64,000 bases of DNA from Clostridiaceae bacterium (GCA_902362725.1 CABIXM010000017.1:1-64000), one strand, 5' to 3'. Shown: positions 15,090 through 24,507, counted from the first letter of the stretch. Numbers and translations are program-made. Notes: a model not told the origin generated them from the letters alone.

Positions 15090-16294
15090 CACGCAGCCTC
15101 CTTCTTCTTCACGGCCTCATTTTCCATGGGCAGCTGATTCTCCGGGTTCTGCATATAATGCCAGATATCCAGGCCCACCAGGATCAGCAGCCCCAGCTCC
15201 ACGAAGGCCCACACACCGTAGTAAATGGTCGGCTCATCGGCCCCCAGATGGCTTAAGTAGGCCATGTAGGAATTGAAGGACACCAGAATCTGCACCAGCG
15301 GGAAATAAAACTTCTTCCTGTTCATCATCGCATAGATAATCGCCAGAATATCCGCCACGCAGCCGTACCGCTCATGCATATGGGGCAGGAACCAGGGCGT
15401 CAGAATCGCGAAAAACAGCGCCATCTGCACGATAAATTCATTGGTGATCCGATAGCGCTTCTGAGCCATGGCGAACATGATGATCATCAGGATGCCGAGG
15501 ATCAGCCAGGTACCCGCGGAAGCATATTCCAGCAGGAAGAACTGATTTCCGATGATCTGATAGATGTTCGGCCATTTGATGGACAGGGACCACACGTCCT
15601 GGGCGCCCTGGGCCATGTAAATGTTGATGAGCTCCATCAGAGGCCGTCCCGCGATCCAGGCGGGCACGATGCTCAGGAAATACAGCGCCGGAATCCACAG
15701 GAAATGCTTCAGATCCACCTTTTTATTCACCCACAGAATCACCAGGAACGGGAAAATAAACAGGGACTGGAGCTTGAACACAAAGGCCATCCCGTAGAAG
15801 AACATGGCCCTGCAGGGCCGATCCGCAAACAGGTAATAAAAGCACAGCAGTAAAAAGGTCATGAAGATGATGTCGCACTGGGCCCAGAGCGCGCTGTTGG
15901 CCCAGATGGTGGGCACAATCAGGAACAGGCCGTAGGACAGGACGCCCTTGCGCCTGCTTCCGGTGACCTTGTATATCATTTTGCCCAAAATCGCTGCCGC
16001 CACGAAGTCCAGGATGCAGTGCAATCCCTTGTAGGCGGTCATGGGATTGATGGGCAGCTTGCTGATGACCCAGAGGATATAGATAAAGGTCGGTGTATAG
16101 TCATAGCGATCCGTAGCCAGATAGGAAAAGCCCATCTCCTTAATATCCGAAATCCACGGATCCCAGTACATCAGCCAGTCGTCCGTGATGACCACACGCA
16201 GGATCACACGGATACTCAGGCCAATCAGCGTCAGGGCCGCCAGATAAAACAAATCAAGCCTGGTCAGCCCCTGCTTTTTCAAAAAGCTGTTCAT
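15089..16294 (-). CDS. GT-C-type polytopic glycosyltransferase-like membrane protein
   Basis: 401 residues with about ten membrane segments. The first outside loop reads DDWLMYWDPWISDIKEMGF and holds several Asp residues, as expected for the catalytic loop of GT-C enzymes that use polyprenyl-phosphate sugars outside the membrane. SALWAQCDIIFM and KLQSLFIFPFLV recall bacterial mannosyltransferase-like families. It lies next to a GT2 enzyme of the polyprenyl-phosphate type that could supply its donor. Named sugar and acceptor cannot be given. Confidence 0.8.
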   Translation of the reverse strand: MNSFLKKQGLTRLDLFYLAALTLIGLSIRVILRVVITDDWLMYWDPWISDIKEMGFSYLATDRYDYTPTFIYILWVISKLPINPMTAYKGLHCILDFVAAAILGKMIYKVTGSRRKGVLSYGLFLIVPTIWANSALWAQCDIIFMTFLLLCFYYLFADRPCRAMFFYGMAFVFKLQSLFIFPFLVILWVNKKVDLKHFLWIPALYFLSIVPAWIAGRPLMELINIYMAQGAQDVWSLSIKWPNIYQIIGNQFFLLEYASAGTWLILGILMIIMFAMAQKRYRITNEFIVQMALFFAILTPWFLPHMHERYGCVADILAIIYAMMNRKKFYFPLVQILVSFNSYMAYLSHLGADEPTIYYGVWAFVELGLLILVGLDIWHYMQNPENQLPMENEAVKKKEAA

Positions 16295-16307
16295 AAAACT
16301 CTCCTAC

Positions 16308-17261
16308 TTATTTATCCAGTACGGTCTCAATGATATACTTGGGACGCGCCTTGGTTTCCAGGTAAATTTTTCCAATATATTCACCCACAATACCGATGGC
16401 CAGAAGCTGCAGTCCGCCGATGGCCCAGATAGACACGATGGTGCTGGTCCAGCCGTGTACGGTTCTGCCCATGAAATGTACCACCAGGAAATACAGCAGC
16501 ATCAGAATGCTGATAGCGAAAATCAGGAAACCGCAGGTGGTGATCATACGGATCGGCTTGATGCTGAAGGATGTGATGCCGTCGGTGGCAAAGGCCAGCA
16601 TCTTCTTCAGCGGATACTTGGACTCGCCCGCGAAACGCTCATGGCGCTCGTAAGTGACGATATCGGACTTGTAGCCGATGAGGGGTACGATACCGCGCAG
16701 GAACAGATTCACCTCGCGGAATTCAGACAGTCCCTCCAGGGCACGCTTGCTCATGAGACGGTAATCCGCATGGTTGAACACGATTTCCACGCCCATGGCC
16801 TGCATGATCTTGTAGAAGCCCTCGGCTGTGAATTTTTTAAAGAAGGTGTCGGTATCCCGGGCGCTTCGGACGCCGTATACCACATCATTTCCTTCGTAGT
16901 ATTTCTCCACCATCTGGTCGATGACATCCACGTCATCCTGCAGATCGGCGTCCAGAGAAATAGCCATATCCGCTTTCTCTTTTGCCGTCATAAGCCCAGC
17001 CAGCAGCGCGTTCTGATGGCCCTTATTCCGGGACAGCTTGACGCCGGAATAGATGGGGTTAGACTCGTGTAACTCTTTGATGATCTCCCAGGTCCTGTCC
17101 CTGGAGCCGTCATTTACAAACATGATTTTGCTCTCCCGGGAAATCATGCCCCGGTCGAACATGGAATTCATCTTCTCCAGAAGCTGCTTCGCGGTCTCGT
17201 GCAGCACGGCCTCCTCATTGTAGCAGGGAATTACCAGATACAAAATATCATTTCCTGTCAT
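16308..17261 (-). CDS. GT2 polyprenyl-phosphate glycosyltransferase (GtrB/CsbB-like)
   Basis: 317 residues. An N-terminal GT-A domain carries VIPCYNEE, FVNDGSRDRTW, SLDADLQDD (the DxD-type site) and HADYRLMSKRAL. Two C-terminal membrane helices (about residues 230-300) anchor it inside the cell. This layout is that of enzymes loading a sugar on undecaprenyl phosphate for later transfer outside. The GT-C-type gene just downstream and the YfhO-like gene at 25.4 kb are candidate users of the product, forming a three-component glycosylation module; no GtcA-type flippase is seen. Confidence 0.9.
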   Translation of the reverse strand: MTGNDILYLVIPCYNEEAVLHETAKQLLEKMNSMFDRGMISRESKIMFVNDGSRDRTWEIIKELHESNPIYSGVKLSRNKGHQNALLAGLMTAKEKADMAISLDADLQDDVDVIDQMVEKYYEGNDVVYGVRSARDTDTFFKKFTAEGFYKIMQAMGVEIVFNHADYRLMSKRALEGLSEFREVNLFLRGIVPLIGYKSDIVTYERHERFAGESKYPLKKMLAFATDGITSFSIKPIRMITTCGFLIFAISILMLLYFLVVHFMGRTVHGWTSTIVSIWAIGGLQLLAIGIVGEYIGKIYLETKARPKYIIETVLDK

Positions 17262-17288
17262 CGGATCTCTCTCCTTCTCTTAGGTAAA

Positions 17289-18155
17289 TTATTTCGCCAG
17301 CAGCTCTTTCATATACACTTCGATGGCGTCCTGCCAGGAAGCGAAGGAGAAATCTGTAGTCAGCTTCAGCATATAGTTCTCCAGAATGGAGTAGGCCGGT
17401 CTGTCTGCGGAATTCGGGAAACGGCGCTTGTACTCCTCGGAAGTAATCGGCTCGATCTCGGTTTTGCTGCCCGCCAGACGAAGGACGGTAGCGGCGAACT
17501 CTGCCCAGTTGGTGTCGCCCTCGCAGGTGCCGTGGAACAGGCCGTAGTTGTCCGTCGGAAGCAGGTACTTGATGGCCTTGGCCAGCTCTACCGCGCTGGT
17601 GGGTGTTCCCACCTGATCCATCACGACGCCGATCTTATCGTTATTCTCCGCCAGCTTCAGCATGGTCTTGGCGAAGTTATGGCCGTCGCCGTACAGCCAT
17701 GCGGTACGAATAATGAAGTACTGATTTGCGAAATCACGCACAAAGTTCTCGCCTGCCAGCTTGGTGGCGCCGTACATACTCCTGGGGCTTACCGGATCAA
17801 ACTCGGTCAGCGGATGGGCGGACACATCGCCCGGGAATACATAGTCTGTGGAAATGTGCATGAGCTTCGCGCCGGTATCTGCGGCTGCGATGGCCAGGTT
17901 GCGGGCTCCGATGGCATTGATCTTATAAGCCAGATCCTGCTCCACCTCACACTTATCTACGTTGGTGTAAGCCGCGCAGTTGATGATGGCGTAGGGCTTT
18001 ACCTCTCTGGCCAGCTCCAGCACCTTATCCACCCTGGTGATGTCCAGCTCTGCCACGTCGGTGTTCACCAGTTCATACTCGGTGCTGTCTGCATACTGCT
18101 GATTGACTGCACGGCCCAGCTGTCCGTTGCATCCTGTCACAATAATCTTTTTCAT
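17289..18155 (-). CDS. rfbD: dTDP-4-dehydrorhamnose reductase
   Basis: 288 residues, short-chain dehydrogenase fold: the NAD(P) loop TGCNGQLG at 7-14, MHISTDYVFPGD, and the Tyr128-x3-Lys132 pair in YGATK. Family RmlD makes the last step to dTDP-L-rhamnose, the donor for rhamnose in cell-wall glycans. The other rml genes (A, B, C) are not in this window and must be elsewhere. Its presence means the polymer probably contains L-rhamnose. Ribosome site AAAAGGAG lies before the ATG. Confidence 0.95.
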   Translation of the reverse strand: MKKIIVTGCNGQLGRAVNQQYADSTEYELVNTDVAELDITRVDKVLELAREVKPYAIINCAAYTNVDKCEVEQDLAYKINAIGARNLAIAAADTGAKLMHISTDYVFPGDVSAHPLTEFDPVSPRSMYGATKLAGENFVRDFANQYFIIRTAWLYGDGHNFAKTMLKLAENNDKIGVVMDQVGTPTSAVELAKAIKYLLPTDNYGLFHGTCEGDTNWAEFAATVLRLAGSKTEIEPITSEEYKRRFPNSADRPAYSILENYMLKLTTDFSFASWQDAIEVYMKELLAK

Positions 18156-18176
18156 TTGATTTCTCCTTTTCTATAC

Positions 18177-18554
18177 TTAAGATTCGCTTTCTTTTTTCTC
18201 TTTCTGGATGAGAAGCTCATCCCGGCGTTCTTTTTCCGCCAGGGCCAGCTCCTGGGTCAGGTCTTTTACTTTATTTTCCAGTGTAGACAGTTCAATGGTC
18301 ATCATAAAGAGCTTCACCAGAAGGATGAAGATGAACACCATGAACACAAAGTTTACCGGCAGCTGCATGCCCAGCAGTCTGGTAAACAGGCTCACCAGCC
18401 ACGGGAACAGGCTGATGATTACCAGCACCCCGGAAAAAATGATCCAGAAAATCGCATATTCAATCTGCAGCTTGGACTGGCGGATTTTCTTCAGGATATA
18501 CCAGGTGCTCAAAATCGACACTACAATCAGGATGATTCGAAATACCGGTGTCAT
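18177..18554 (-). CDS. DUF2304-family small membrane protein
   Basis: 125 residues: three membrane helices (about 5-20, 34-54 and 68-86) followed by a charged, coiled-coil-like cytoplasmic tail (KVKDLTQELALAEKERRDEL). DUF2304 genes are regularly found beside a GT2 gene in rhamnan and cell-wall polysaccharide loci, as here, where it overlaps the upstream GT2 by 4 bp. Its function is unproven; it may anchor or regulate that GT2. Confidence 0.85.
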   Translation of the reverse strand: MTPVFRIILIVVSILSTWYILKKIRQSKLQIEYAIFWIIFSGVLVIISLFPWLVSLFTRLLGMQLPVNFVFMVFIFILLVKLFMMTIELSTLENKVKDLTQELALAEKERRDELLIQKEKKESES

Positions 18555-19252
18555 GAAACCTTCACCTCCCTGCGCTTCCGGAAGTTCTGAATAAACAGGA
18601 TGGACAGCAGCATCCGGAGCATGTACATCATGGATTTGGTCATGTTCAGATAGCTCTCGCCGGCGATCCGTTCATCCATCTTCGCCTGAACCTCGGCGAT
18701 GGTGGCCCCCTGCTTCAGCAGATAGGAAATGGTGTCCGGCTCCGGTCCGTAGTTCATGTTCAGGGCGAACTCCGCGATCATTTTCTTATTGAACAGGCGC
18801 ATGCCCGAGGTAGGATCCTTGACCCTGTGGCCCGTGGTCAACTTCATGGCCGCGGAAATCAGGTTGCTGCCCAGCATCCGAAGGGAATGGGGCTTCTTCT
18901 CGGTCACGAACCGGGAAGCGATGACGATATCGTAGCCCTCCTGAATCTTGTCCAGCATGGGGGCAATGAACTCGGGACGGTGCTGTCCGTCCGCGTCGAA
19001 CTGGATGGCGTAATCGTAACCCTTCCGATAGGCGTATTTGAGGCCCGTCTGGAAGGCTCCGGCCAGGCCTAAGTTTACCGGCAGATCCACCAGCTCGTAG
19101 CCATACTTCCGACAGATTTTCGCAGTGCTGTCTGCGGAACCGTCGTTGATGACGACGTAGTCGTACATCGGGTAATTATTTTTCAGGTTTTCCACCACGC
19201 GCACGATGTTTTCTTCTTCGTTGTAGGCGGGGATGATAACCAGACATTTCAT
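18551..19252 (-). CDS. GT2 glycosyltransferase paired with DUF2304 (DPM1-like)
   Basis: 233 residues from the ATG at 19252, which has AAAGGAG eight bases upstream. Motifs VIIPAYNEEENI, VINDGSADSTA, IQFDADGQHRPEF and KDPTSGMRLFNKK fit the dolichol/undecaprenyl-phosphate sugar transferase branch of GT2. No C-terminal transmembrane pair of its own, so the DUF2304 protein from the overlapping gene may supply membrane binding. Probably loads a sugar on a lipid carrier for the glycan made by this locus. Confidence 0.9.
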   Translation of the reverse strand: MKCLVIIPAYNEEENIVRVVENLKNNYPMYDYVVINDGSADSTAKICRKYGYELVDLPVNLGLAGAFQTGLKYAYRKGYDYAIQFDADGQHRPEFIAPMLDKIQEGYDIVIASRFVTEKKPHSLRMLGSNLISAAMKLTTGHRVKDPTSGMRLFNKKMIAEFALNMNYGPEPDTISYLLKQGATIAEVQAKMDERIAGESYLNMTKSMMYMLRMLLSILFIQNFRKRREVKVS

Positions 19253-19279
19253 CTGTGTGTCTCCTTTTCTATATCGGCC

Positions 19280-19443
19280 AGGCATGCGCTCGATTTGCCC
19301 CAGGGCACTCTCTCGCTCTTCGAGCTCACCCTGCCGCTTCGCTTCATCTCGCTACCGGGCTACGCCCTATGAAAGCGCAAACATAAACAGCCGCTTACGT
19401 GCAAGCACGGCACGTCTGCTTATGTTTGCACTTTCGCATGCCT
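19280..19443. repeat. MITE-like structured spacer with 9-bp terminal inverted repeats
   Basis: AGGCATGCG (19280-19288) and CGCATGCCT (19435-19443) bound a 164-bp gene-free block. Its right half (19371-19435) folds into a long imperfect hairpin: GAAAGCGCAAACATAAACAG pairs with the complement of the segment ending in GCACTTTC with two mismatches, then ACGTGC pairs with GCACGT around a short loop. No T-run follows on either strand, so it is not a simple terminator. Confidence 0.55.
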
Positions 19444-19460
19444 TAGTGTTACGCCATATT

Positions 19461-20207
19461 TTAACCCTTTTGAGCGAATTGTGCAAGCACTCTTAAAGTT
19501 CTGCACAAGTCCGTAAACCATGCGAACCGCACCCCATTCTCCCGAAGCGCCCGGTGTCCCTCTTTCATCCCGGCCAGATAAGCCCCCAGGCTGTTGGTGC
19601 TGGTGCCACCGTGGGACATGTAGATCAGCACCTCCGGCAGGTAGGAAAGCTTCACCTTATCGTCCTTCAGAATCCGGATCATAAACTCATAATCCGCCGA
19701 AATCCGGTAATCCGTCTTATAAAGGCCATATTTATCATAGACGCTTTTCCGCAGGTACAGGGTCGGATGGCCCGGCATCCAGCCAAAGCGGATATTGCCC
19801 TGGCCCTGGTGCCAGTAGCGCACTACCTTGTCCCCCTCCATATAATAGAGATCGCCGTGTACGCCGTCTGTACCCTCTTTTTCCATGATCGTCACCATCT
19901 TGCTGATGACGTCCGGACCCGCGTACTGGTCGAAGCAGCAGCCCAGGATATCGCCGGTGGACAGGCGGATTCCCTTGTTGATGGCGTCGTAGATGCCCTT
20001 ATCCTTCTCGGAAATCCATTTCAGCCGGTCGCCGAAATACTCCGCCGCCTCCGCAATGACCTCCAGGGTTCCGTCCGTGGAACCGCCGTCCACAATGACG
20101 TACTCGATATTCTCATAGTCCTGGTTCTTCACCTGGGCAATGATTTTCTTCAGATTCTCTTTATCGTTATAGGTTGTCGTGATGATCGAAACCTTTGGAT
20201 TTTCCAT
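19461..20207 (-). CDS. GT2 glycosyltransferase (WcaA-like)
   Basis: 248 residues. IITTTYNDKENL, VIVDGGSTDGTLEV, EKDKGIYDAINKGI and RISADYEFMIRIL are the hallmarks of the GT2 group that starts or extends colanic-type and other exopolysaccharide repeat units. It lacks a clear DxD and has GCCFDQYAGPD where many relatives have a LNSDD-type motif, so the metal site may be unusual. Cytoplasmic. It overlaps neither neighbour but sits 5 bp after the GT4 gene, so it is co-transcribed. Confidence 0.88.
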   Translation of the reverse strand: MENPKVSIITTTYNDKENLKKIIAQVKNQDYENIEYVIVDGGSTDGTLEVIAEAAEYFGDRLKWISEKDKGIYDAINKGIRLSTGDILGCCFDQYAGPDVISKMVTIMEKEGTDGVHGDLYYMEGDKVVRYWHQGQGNIRFGWMPGHPTLYLRKSVYDKYGLYKTDYRISADYEFMIRILKDDKVKLSYLPEVLIYMSHGGTSTNSLGAYLAGMKEGHRALRENGVRFAWFTDLCRTLRVLAQFAQKG

Positions 20208-20211
20208 AAAT

Positions 20212-21417
20212 TTACTCCTTGTGTAACAGCTTCGCGTACAGTCTCAGATAATCCTGAAAACGCTCGTTTTTATCATAATGGGACGCTTTGGTAAGACAGG
20301 CGGTCCGCTTATCCGGCTCCGCCCGCATGGCCTTCACCGCCGCCTCCAGCGCGTCGATATCGCCTTTGGGAACCACTTTGCCGCAGGTCTCGTCCACCGA
20401 CTCCACGCTGCCGCCGGTGGCAAAGGTAATTACCGGGGTGCCGCAGGCCAGGGCCTCCAGGTTCGTGGTGGGGAAGGTATCCTCCAGGGTCGTATTCACG
20501 TAGGCGTCCGCCATGGAATAATACTCCGCCAGCTCCTCCATGCTGTTGGTTCGCATAACGCCGTGGATCTTCGGGTGGAGCTTTTTCATCTTCTGCTTCG
20601 ACAAACCGATTAAAATAATCTGATAATCGTCGGGAAGCCGATCTGCCAGCTGCTCAAAGTAGGCGTACCCCTTTCGTTCCTCCCACATACTGGCTACGCC
20701 CAGAAGAATGAATTTCCCCTCGAAACCCAGCTTTTTGCGAAGTCCCTTCTCCACCGGATGAAATTTATCCAGGGCGATCCCGTTGGGAATCACCTGCACC
20801 GGATACTCTCCCAGGTAGGACTGGCGCGCGTAACCGGCCAGCCACCGTGAGGGCGTCACCACGGTCAGAGAGGGCACGCCCGTAAAGGCTGCCTTTTTTC
20901 TCCGGTAATTGGAGGCTGTATTGTCCTTAAATAAAGCATAGGGATAGACGCTCCGGTACTGGGGGCAGTTCCCGCAGCCCGTCTTCCATTTCATACAGCC
21001 GATGTAATCGAAATGGGCGCAGTGTCCCGTGAAACTCCAACAGTCGTGGAGGGTCCAGACCACCGGCTTTCCGGCTGTCCTGAGATATCGGAACAGCTGC
21101 TCCACGTCCAGATAAAACCCGTGGATATTGTGGAGATGAATGATATCCGGGTTGTATTCCTCTATCTTCTCTATCAGTCTGCCCGTCTGCTTCTTCGAAG
21201 CGAAGCCGTGTTCTCCCCGAAAAAAGGTACAGAGCACATGAAGCCCCATGTCCAGATTTGTGCCGAACTTATAAGTCGGCACGCCCTCCGGCCCGGTCCG
21301 GCGGCCAAAGGCCACCATTCCCTCGTCACCCCGGGCTTCCAGGGCGTGTACGATGTCCACCGTAATCCGCCCCACACTTCCGCTGCCGCAGATGGTATTG
21401 ATCTGTAATACTTTCAA
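20212..21417 (-). CDS. GT4 glycosyltransferase
   Basis: 401 residues, two Rossmann domains (GT-B). N-terminus MKVLQINTICGSGSVGRITV, then HLHNIHGFYL and WTLHDCWSFTGHC. The C-terminal domain has the donor-site pattern EDTFPTTNLEALACGTPVI with its E-x7-E pair. This subgroup is common in capsule clusters and uses nucleotide sugars such as GDP- or UDP-sugars. Ten bp downstream of fkp, so GDP-fucose is a possible donor, although this is only a neighbourhood inference. Confidence 0.9.
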   Translation of the reverse strand: MKVLQINTICGSGSVGRITVDIVHALEARGDEGMVAFGRRTGPEGVPTYKFGTNLDMGLHVLCTFFRGEHGFASKKQTGRLIEKIEEYNPDIIHLHNIHGFYLDVEQLFRYLRTAGKPVVWTLHDCWSFTGHCAHFDYIGCMKWKTGCGNCPQYRSVYPYALFKDNTASNYRRKKAAFTGVPSLTVVTPSRWLAGYARQSYLGEYPVQVIPNGIALDKFHPVEKGLRKKLGFEGKFILLGVASMWEERKGYAYFEQLADRLPDDYQIILIGLSKQKMKKLHPKIHGVMRTNSMEELAEYYSMADAYVNTTLEDTFPTTNLEALACGTPVITFATGGSVESVDETCGKVVPKGDIDALEAAVKAMRAEPDKRTACLTKASHYDKNERFQDYLRLYAKLLHKE

Positions 21418-21427
21418 AATAATCTCC

Positions 21428-24400
21428 TTATACTAACGCGCAGTCCCACACGTCCACGCCGCTGTCCTGGAACACGCTGTGGATTCTTTCACGCAGCTGC
21501 TCCTTCGTGCAGCCTTTTTTCAGGATAGCCTGCAGGAAGCCGCCGCCTCCCGCGCCGCAGATCATCCGGGCCGCCAGCAGATCCTCGCAGCTCAGGAAAA
21601 TCTGATCGATGCAGGTGTTGGTGCTGCCGCCGTCCAGCCGCCGGGACAGCTCCCAGTGCCGGTCAAGCAGCTCCGCGAAACCGTCGATATTGCCCTTTTC
21701 CAGCTCGAACTTCATCAGGACTGCCACCTGCTGAATCTCATAGAGCACCTCCAGGGAATTGGGATTGGAGCCGATGTAGCCGCCGACCACCTCCCGGAGC
21801 AGATTCCGCGCCAGACGCCGCTGGCCGGTGTAAATCAGGACGAAGCGGTCTTTCAGCTCCTGCAAAGCTTCCTCCGGGATATTCAGATGCTGTACCTCAA
21901 TATTCTGCATCAGGCCCGGCTTGGTGCTCACCAGCTTGATGCCGCCCGTCAGGCCGCCCACCTGATCCTGCCAGCCTCCGCCGGTGCTCATAAGCTGCTC
22001 CATGCAGAGGACGTGGGTGTATAATTCATTTTCGGTCACTTCTTTCCCGATGTATTCGAAAATCGCTTTCACGCAGGCGCCCGCCAGAATACTGCTGGTG
22101 CCAAGGCCGGATCCGCGCGGAATTCCCATAACTGCTGTGGACAGATAGAGACCGCCGCCCAGCTTCTCCAACAGTTCTTCCAAGGTCGCCTCCCGGTTCA
22201 GCGGCACGATGCCGCAGGCCAGAAGCGCCGCCTTGTGAAGGGCGTAGGTATCGAAGGGATCCCGACAGCTCTGCAGCACCTTCACGTCCGTGAATTCATC
22301 GTAAGCGCCGGAATCGGTGCTGGCCAGCGCAATACAGGGCTTATCCATCTTCTTCACGGTGACGATGACCGGAAGGATACCGTTCAGCTTCGCCGCCGCG
22401 TTCAGGACCGTGCCGCCGTGCTCGTTGCAGTAGGGCGGCGTGTCAGACCAGCCGCCGCCGAAATTCACGCGGATGGGCAGCTCCACCTTCACCTCATCCC
22501 TGGTGATGTGGTACGACTCCTCCGCCGGGGCCTTGCCGATGCTGGCCTCATATAAGCTGTCGCAGAGATAACGGAAGCACTGGTTTTCCAGATCCTCGCT
22601 CACCTGTCCGACTGTCATTTTCGATAAATAATAGTAAATGCGCATGCGGATGCTGAAATCAGACTTTTCCGCAATGGCCCGCAGCTTCTCTACCTGGGAG
22701 GTCGTCACGCCCTGCTCGCCGAAGACCGCCCGGATCTCCTCAATGCTTTTACGTTCCTCCAGCATCAGTAAAAATCTGGCAATTCGCACTCTGGTGCCCA
22801 GCTTCGCCTGCCATGCGGTGATTTCCTTCACATCGGCCTGCTCAAAGCTCTCCTGGAGGCTCAGACGCTTCGCGGCCGCGTACCAGCCGCGGGTCGCCTC
22901 ATCCGCCGTACCGTCCGCGATGGCCAGAAGCTTCACGGCCGCCGCCACGGCTTCCTCGATGGTGTCACAGACCGGATAGAGCTTCGCGGTCCAGAGATAG
23001 TGCGCTCCTTCCGCGTCCGCCCAGAGGTCTCCAGGCTGCATTCCCACATTTCCCAGAAAATCCGGTAAGGTACTGTTCAGGAACGCGCCGCCGTCCTCCA
23101 GGGTCACCTTCGGGTTATCCTGCACGCCGTAAACGCGCACCACGAAACGGCCGTCCTTCTGCTTCAGGCCGTGGAGCACCGTGTCCGCCGGGATCCGCTC
23201 GCCCCGCAGGGTGACTGCCGAGATCACGCAGTTCTCGCCCACTTCGCTGCCGTCGTAAATATAACTGTCTTCTATATAAGAGGATTCCGCAATCTCCGTA
23301 TGCTTCTCGATGTAGCTGTTGCTGCAGGCATTGGCGCCCTCCGACTCCTCCACGCCCAGTACCTGGCGCTTCCAGTCCAGGAATTCGTAGTTGTCGATGT
23401 CCTCGGTCACAAGCTTCAGGAGCTCATGGGTCGTTCCGAAATGAATGAACTGGGCCGGGGACAGGCACAGAAGCTTCAGAGAATAGGGATGCAGGGCCTC
23501 CCAGATCTCCTTCCGGCAGGCTAAAAGCTCCGGACAGAAGTCGCCCTCGGGCTTTTCCTTTAAGAACTGCTCAAAGGTGGACTCGGACGCCAGCGGGTAC
23601 AGGAAATCCCCATAGAAGCTGATGCGCGCCCGTTCATTTACAAAGCGGTCGTATTTCTCCGGAACGATTTTCCCATCTTCCCCAATCAGGGAGAACAGGC
23701 TTTCCAGCAGATCGCAGTCCAGCATGATGGCTCCGGTGTCCAGATCCACCGCGCCGTGTTCGTTCACCGCGCCAAGCTTACGCAGGCGCTCCTCGCTCTG
23801 CTTGTGCAGGAAGTTGGCCACATAGCCCTCCGCATTTCCCAGAAATACACCATGGTCCTTTCCGGTATCCACATCCTCCTTGATGGAAATGGCCGCCGCG
23901 CCGTGGAAGGTGAAATCAATCTGCAAGGGATTAAACAGGAGTAGCACGTCGCCGGAGAGCACCAGCATACCCTCCCGGAACCGGGACGGCATGCCCGCCA
24001 TGCCAATCATAAATTCATCAAACAGGGTGGAACGCCGTCCGTCCGGCAGCTCCCGCGGCACTGGTGAAAATAATTTTCCGCAGGCCGAATACTGGGGTAC
24101 CCGCTTGGAGTCCCCGCCGGAGTGAATCACGAGAATCCGCTTGCCCCGGAAGAAGTCTGCGCCCCCGCCCTGTTCGCTTAAGTATTTCATCACATGGAAG
24201 GTGGCTCCGCCGCTGCCCACCCGCTTGCCGTCCGGATCGGGCAGTACCCGGTAGGTGGTCTCCTTCGGCAGTCTTCCCGCGTCCAGGCGCGCGTCGATCT
24301 GCGCCTGGTAGGCGTCCGCCTGCTCCTCGTTGGAGGCAGTCAGAATCACATAATCCCAGTGGATAAAATATTTCCTGGTCAGGGATTTTTCATACTCCTC

Positions 24401-24457
24401 CCAGGCGTCCTGATAGCTTTGTCTCAAAAACAGATTCTTAATTTTCTGTGGTTTCAT
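21428..24457 (-). CDS. fkp: Bifunctional L-fucokinase / L-fucose-1-phosphate guanylyltransferase
   Basis: 1009 residues. The N-terminal half is the guanylyltransferase: VGSGGATFHVMKYL, HSGGDSKRVPQYSACGKLF, then a left-handed-helix-like segment (SYIEDSYIYDGSEVGENC). The C-terminal third is a GHMP kinase: PIRVNFGGGWSDTPPYCNEH, MGIPRGSGLGTSSILAG and GAGGGGFLQAIL. Fkp turns free L-fucose into GDP-L-fucose in two steps, letting gut bacteria decorate their surface with host-derived fucose. First gene of the minus-strand operon and divergent from a fucosyltransferase-like gene. AAGGGAG precedes the ATG. Confidence 0.95.
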   Translation of the reverse strand: MKPQKIKNLFLRQSYQDAWEEYEKSLTRKYFIHWDYVILTASNEEQADAYQAQIDARLDAGRLPKETTYRVLPDPDGKRVGSGGATFHVMKYLSEQGGGADFFRGKRILVIHSGGDSKRVPQYSACGKLFSPVPRELPDGRRSTLFDEFMIGMAGMPSRFREGMLVLSGDVLLLFNPLQIDFTFHGAAAISIKEDVDTGKDHGVFLGNAEGYVANFLHKQSEERLRKLGAVNEHGAVDLDTGAIMLDCDLLESLFSLIGEDGKIVPEKYDRFVNERARISFYGDFLYPLASESTFEQFLKEKPEGDFCPELLACRKEIWEALHPYSLKLLCLSPAQFIHFGTTHELLKLVTEDIDNYEFLDWKRQVLGVEESEGANACSNSYIEKHTEIAESSYIEDSYIYDGSEVGENCVISAVTLRGERIPADTVLHGLKQKDGRFVVRVYGVQDNPKVTLEDGGAFLNSTLPDFLGNVGMQPGDLWADAEGAHYLWTAKLYPVCDTIEEAVAAAVKLLAIADGTADEATRGWYAAAKRLSLQESFEQADVKEITAWQAKLGTRVRIARFLLMLEERKSIEEIRAVFGEQGVTTSQVEKLRAIAEKSDFSIRMRIYYYLSKMTVGQVSEDLENQCFRYLCDSLYEASIGKAPAEESYHITRDEVKVELPIRVNFGGGWSDTPPYCNEHGGTVLNAAAKLNGILPVIVTVKKMDKPCIALASTDSGAYDEFTDVKVLQSCRDPFDTYALHKAALLACGIVPLNREATLEELLEKLGGGLYLSTAVMGIPRGSGLGTSSILAGACVKAIFEYIGKEVTENELYTHVLCMEQLMSTGGGWQDQVGGLTGGIKLVSTKPGLMQNIEVQHLNIPEEALQELKDRFVLIYTGQRRLARNLLREVVGGYIGSNPNSLEVLYEIQQVAVLMKFELEKGNIDGFAELLDRHWELSRRLDGGSTNTCIDQIFLSCEDLLAARMICGAGGGGFLQAILKKGCTKEQLRERIHSVFQDSGVDVWDCALV

Positions 24458-24467
24458 AAGTTCTCCC

Positions 24468-24507
24468 TTGTGTGTGTAACGCCGGAATGCTATAATATGC
24501 GCGTTAC
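24468..24507 (+). promoter_or_regulatory. Promoter with operator-like dyad between fkp and the fucosyltransferase
   Basis: TTGTGT (24468-24473), 17 bp, TATAAT (24491-24496) on the plus strand. The -10 box lies inside a dyad, GTAACGC (24476-24482) and GCGTTAC (24501-24507), a possible repressor site. The minus-strand promoter for fkp must lie in the same roughly 130-bp gap; only weak candidates are seen there. Confidence 0.6.

Noticed and set aside
17199..18590. 463-residue open frame on the plus strand
   Set aside because: It lies antisense to rfbD and the DUF2304 gene, has no ribosome site, and its sequence shows no family. It is a by-product of codon use on the other strand.
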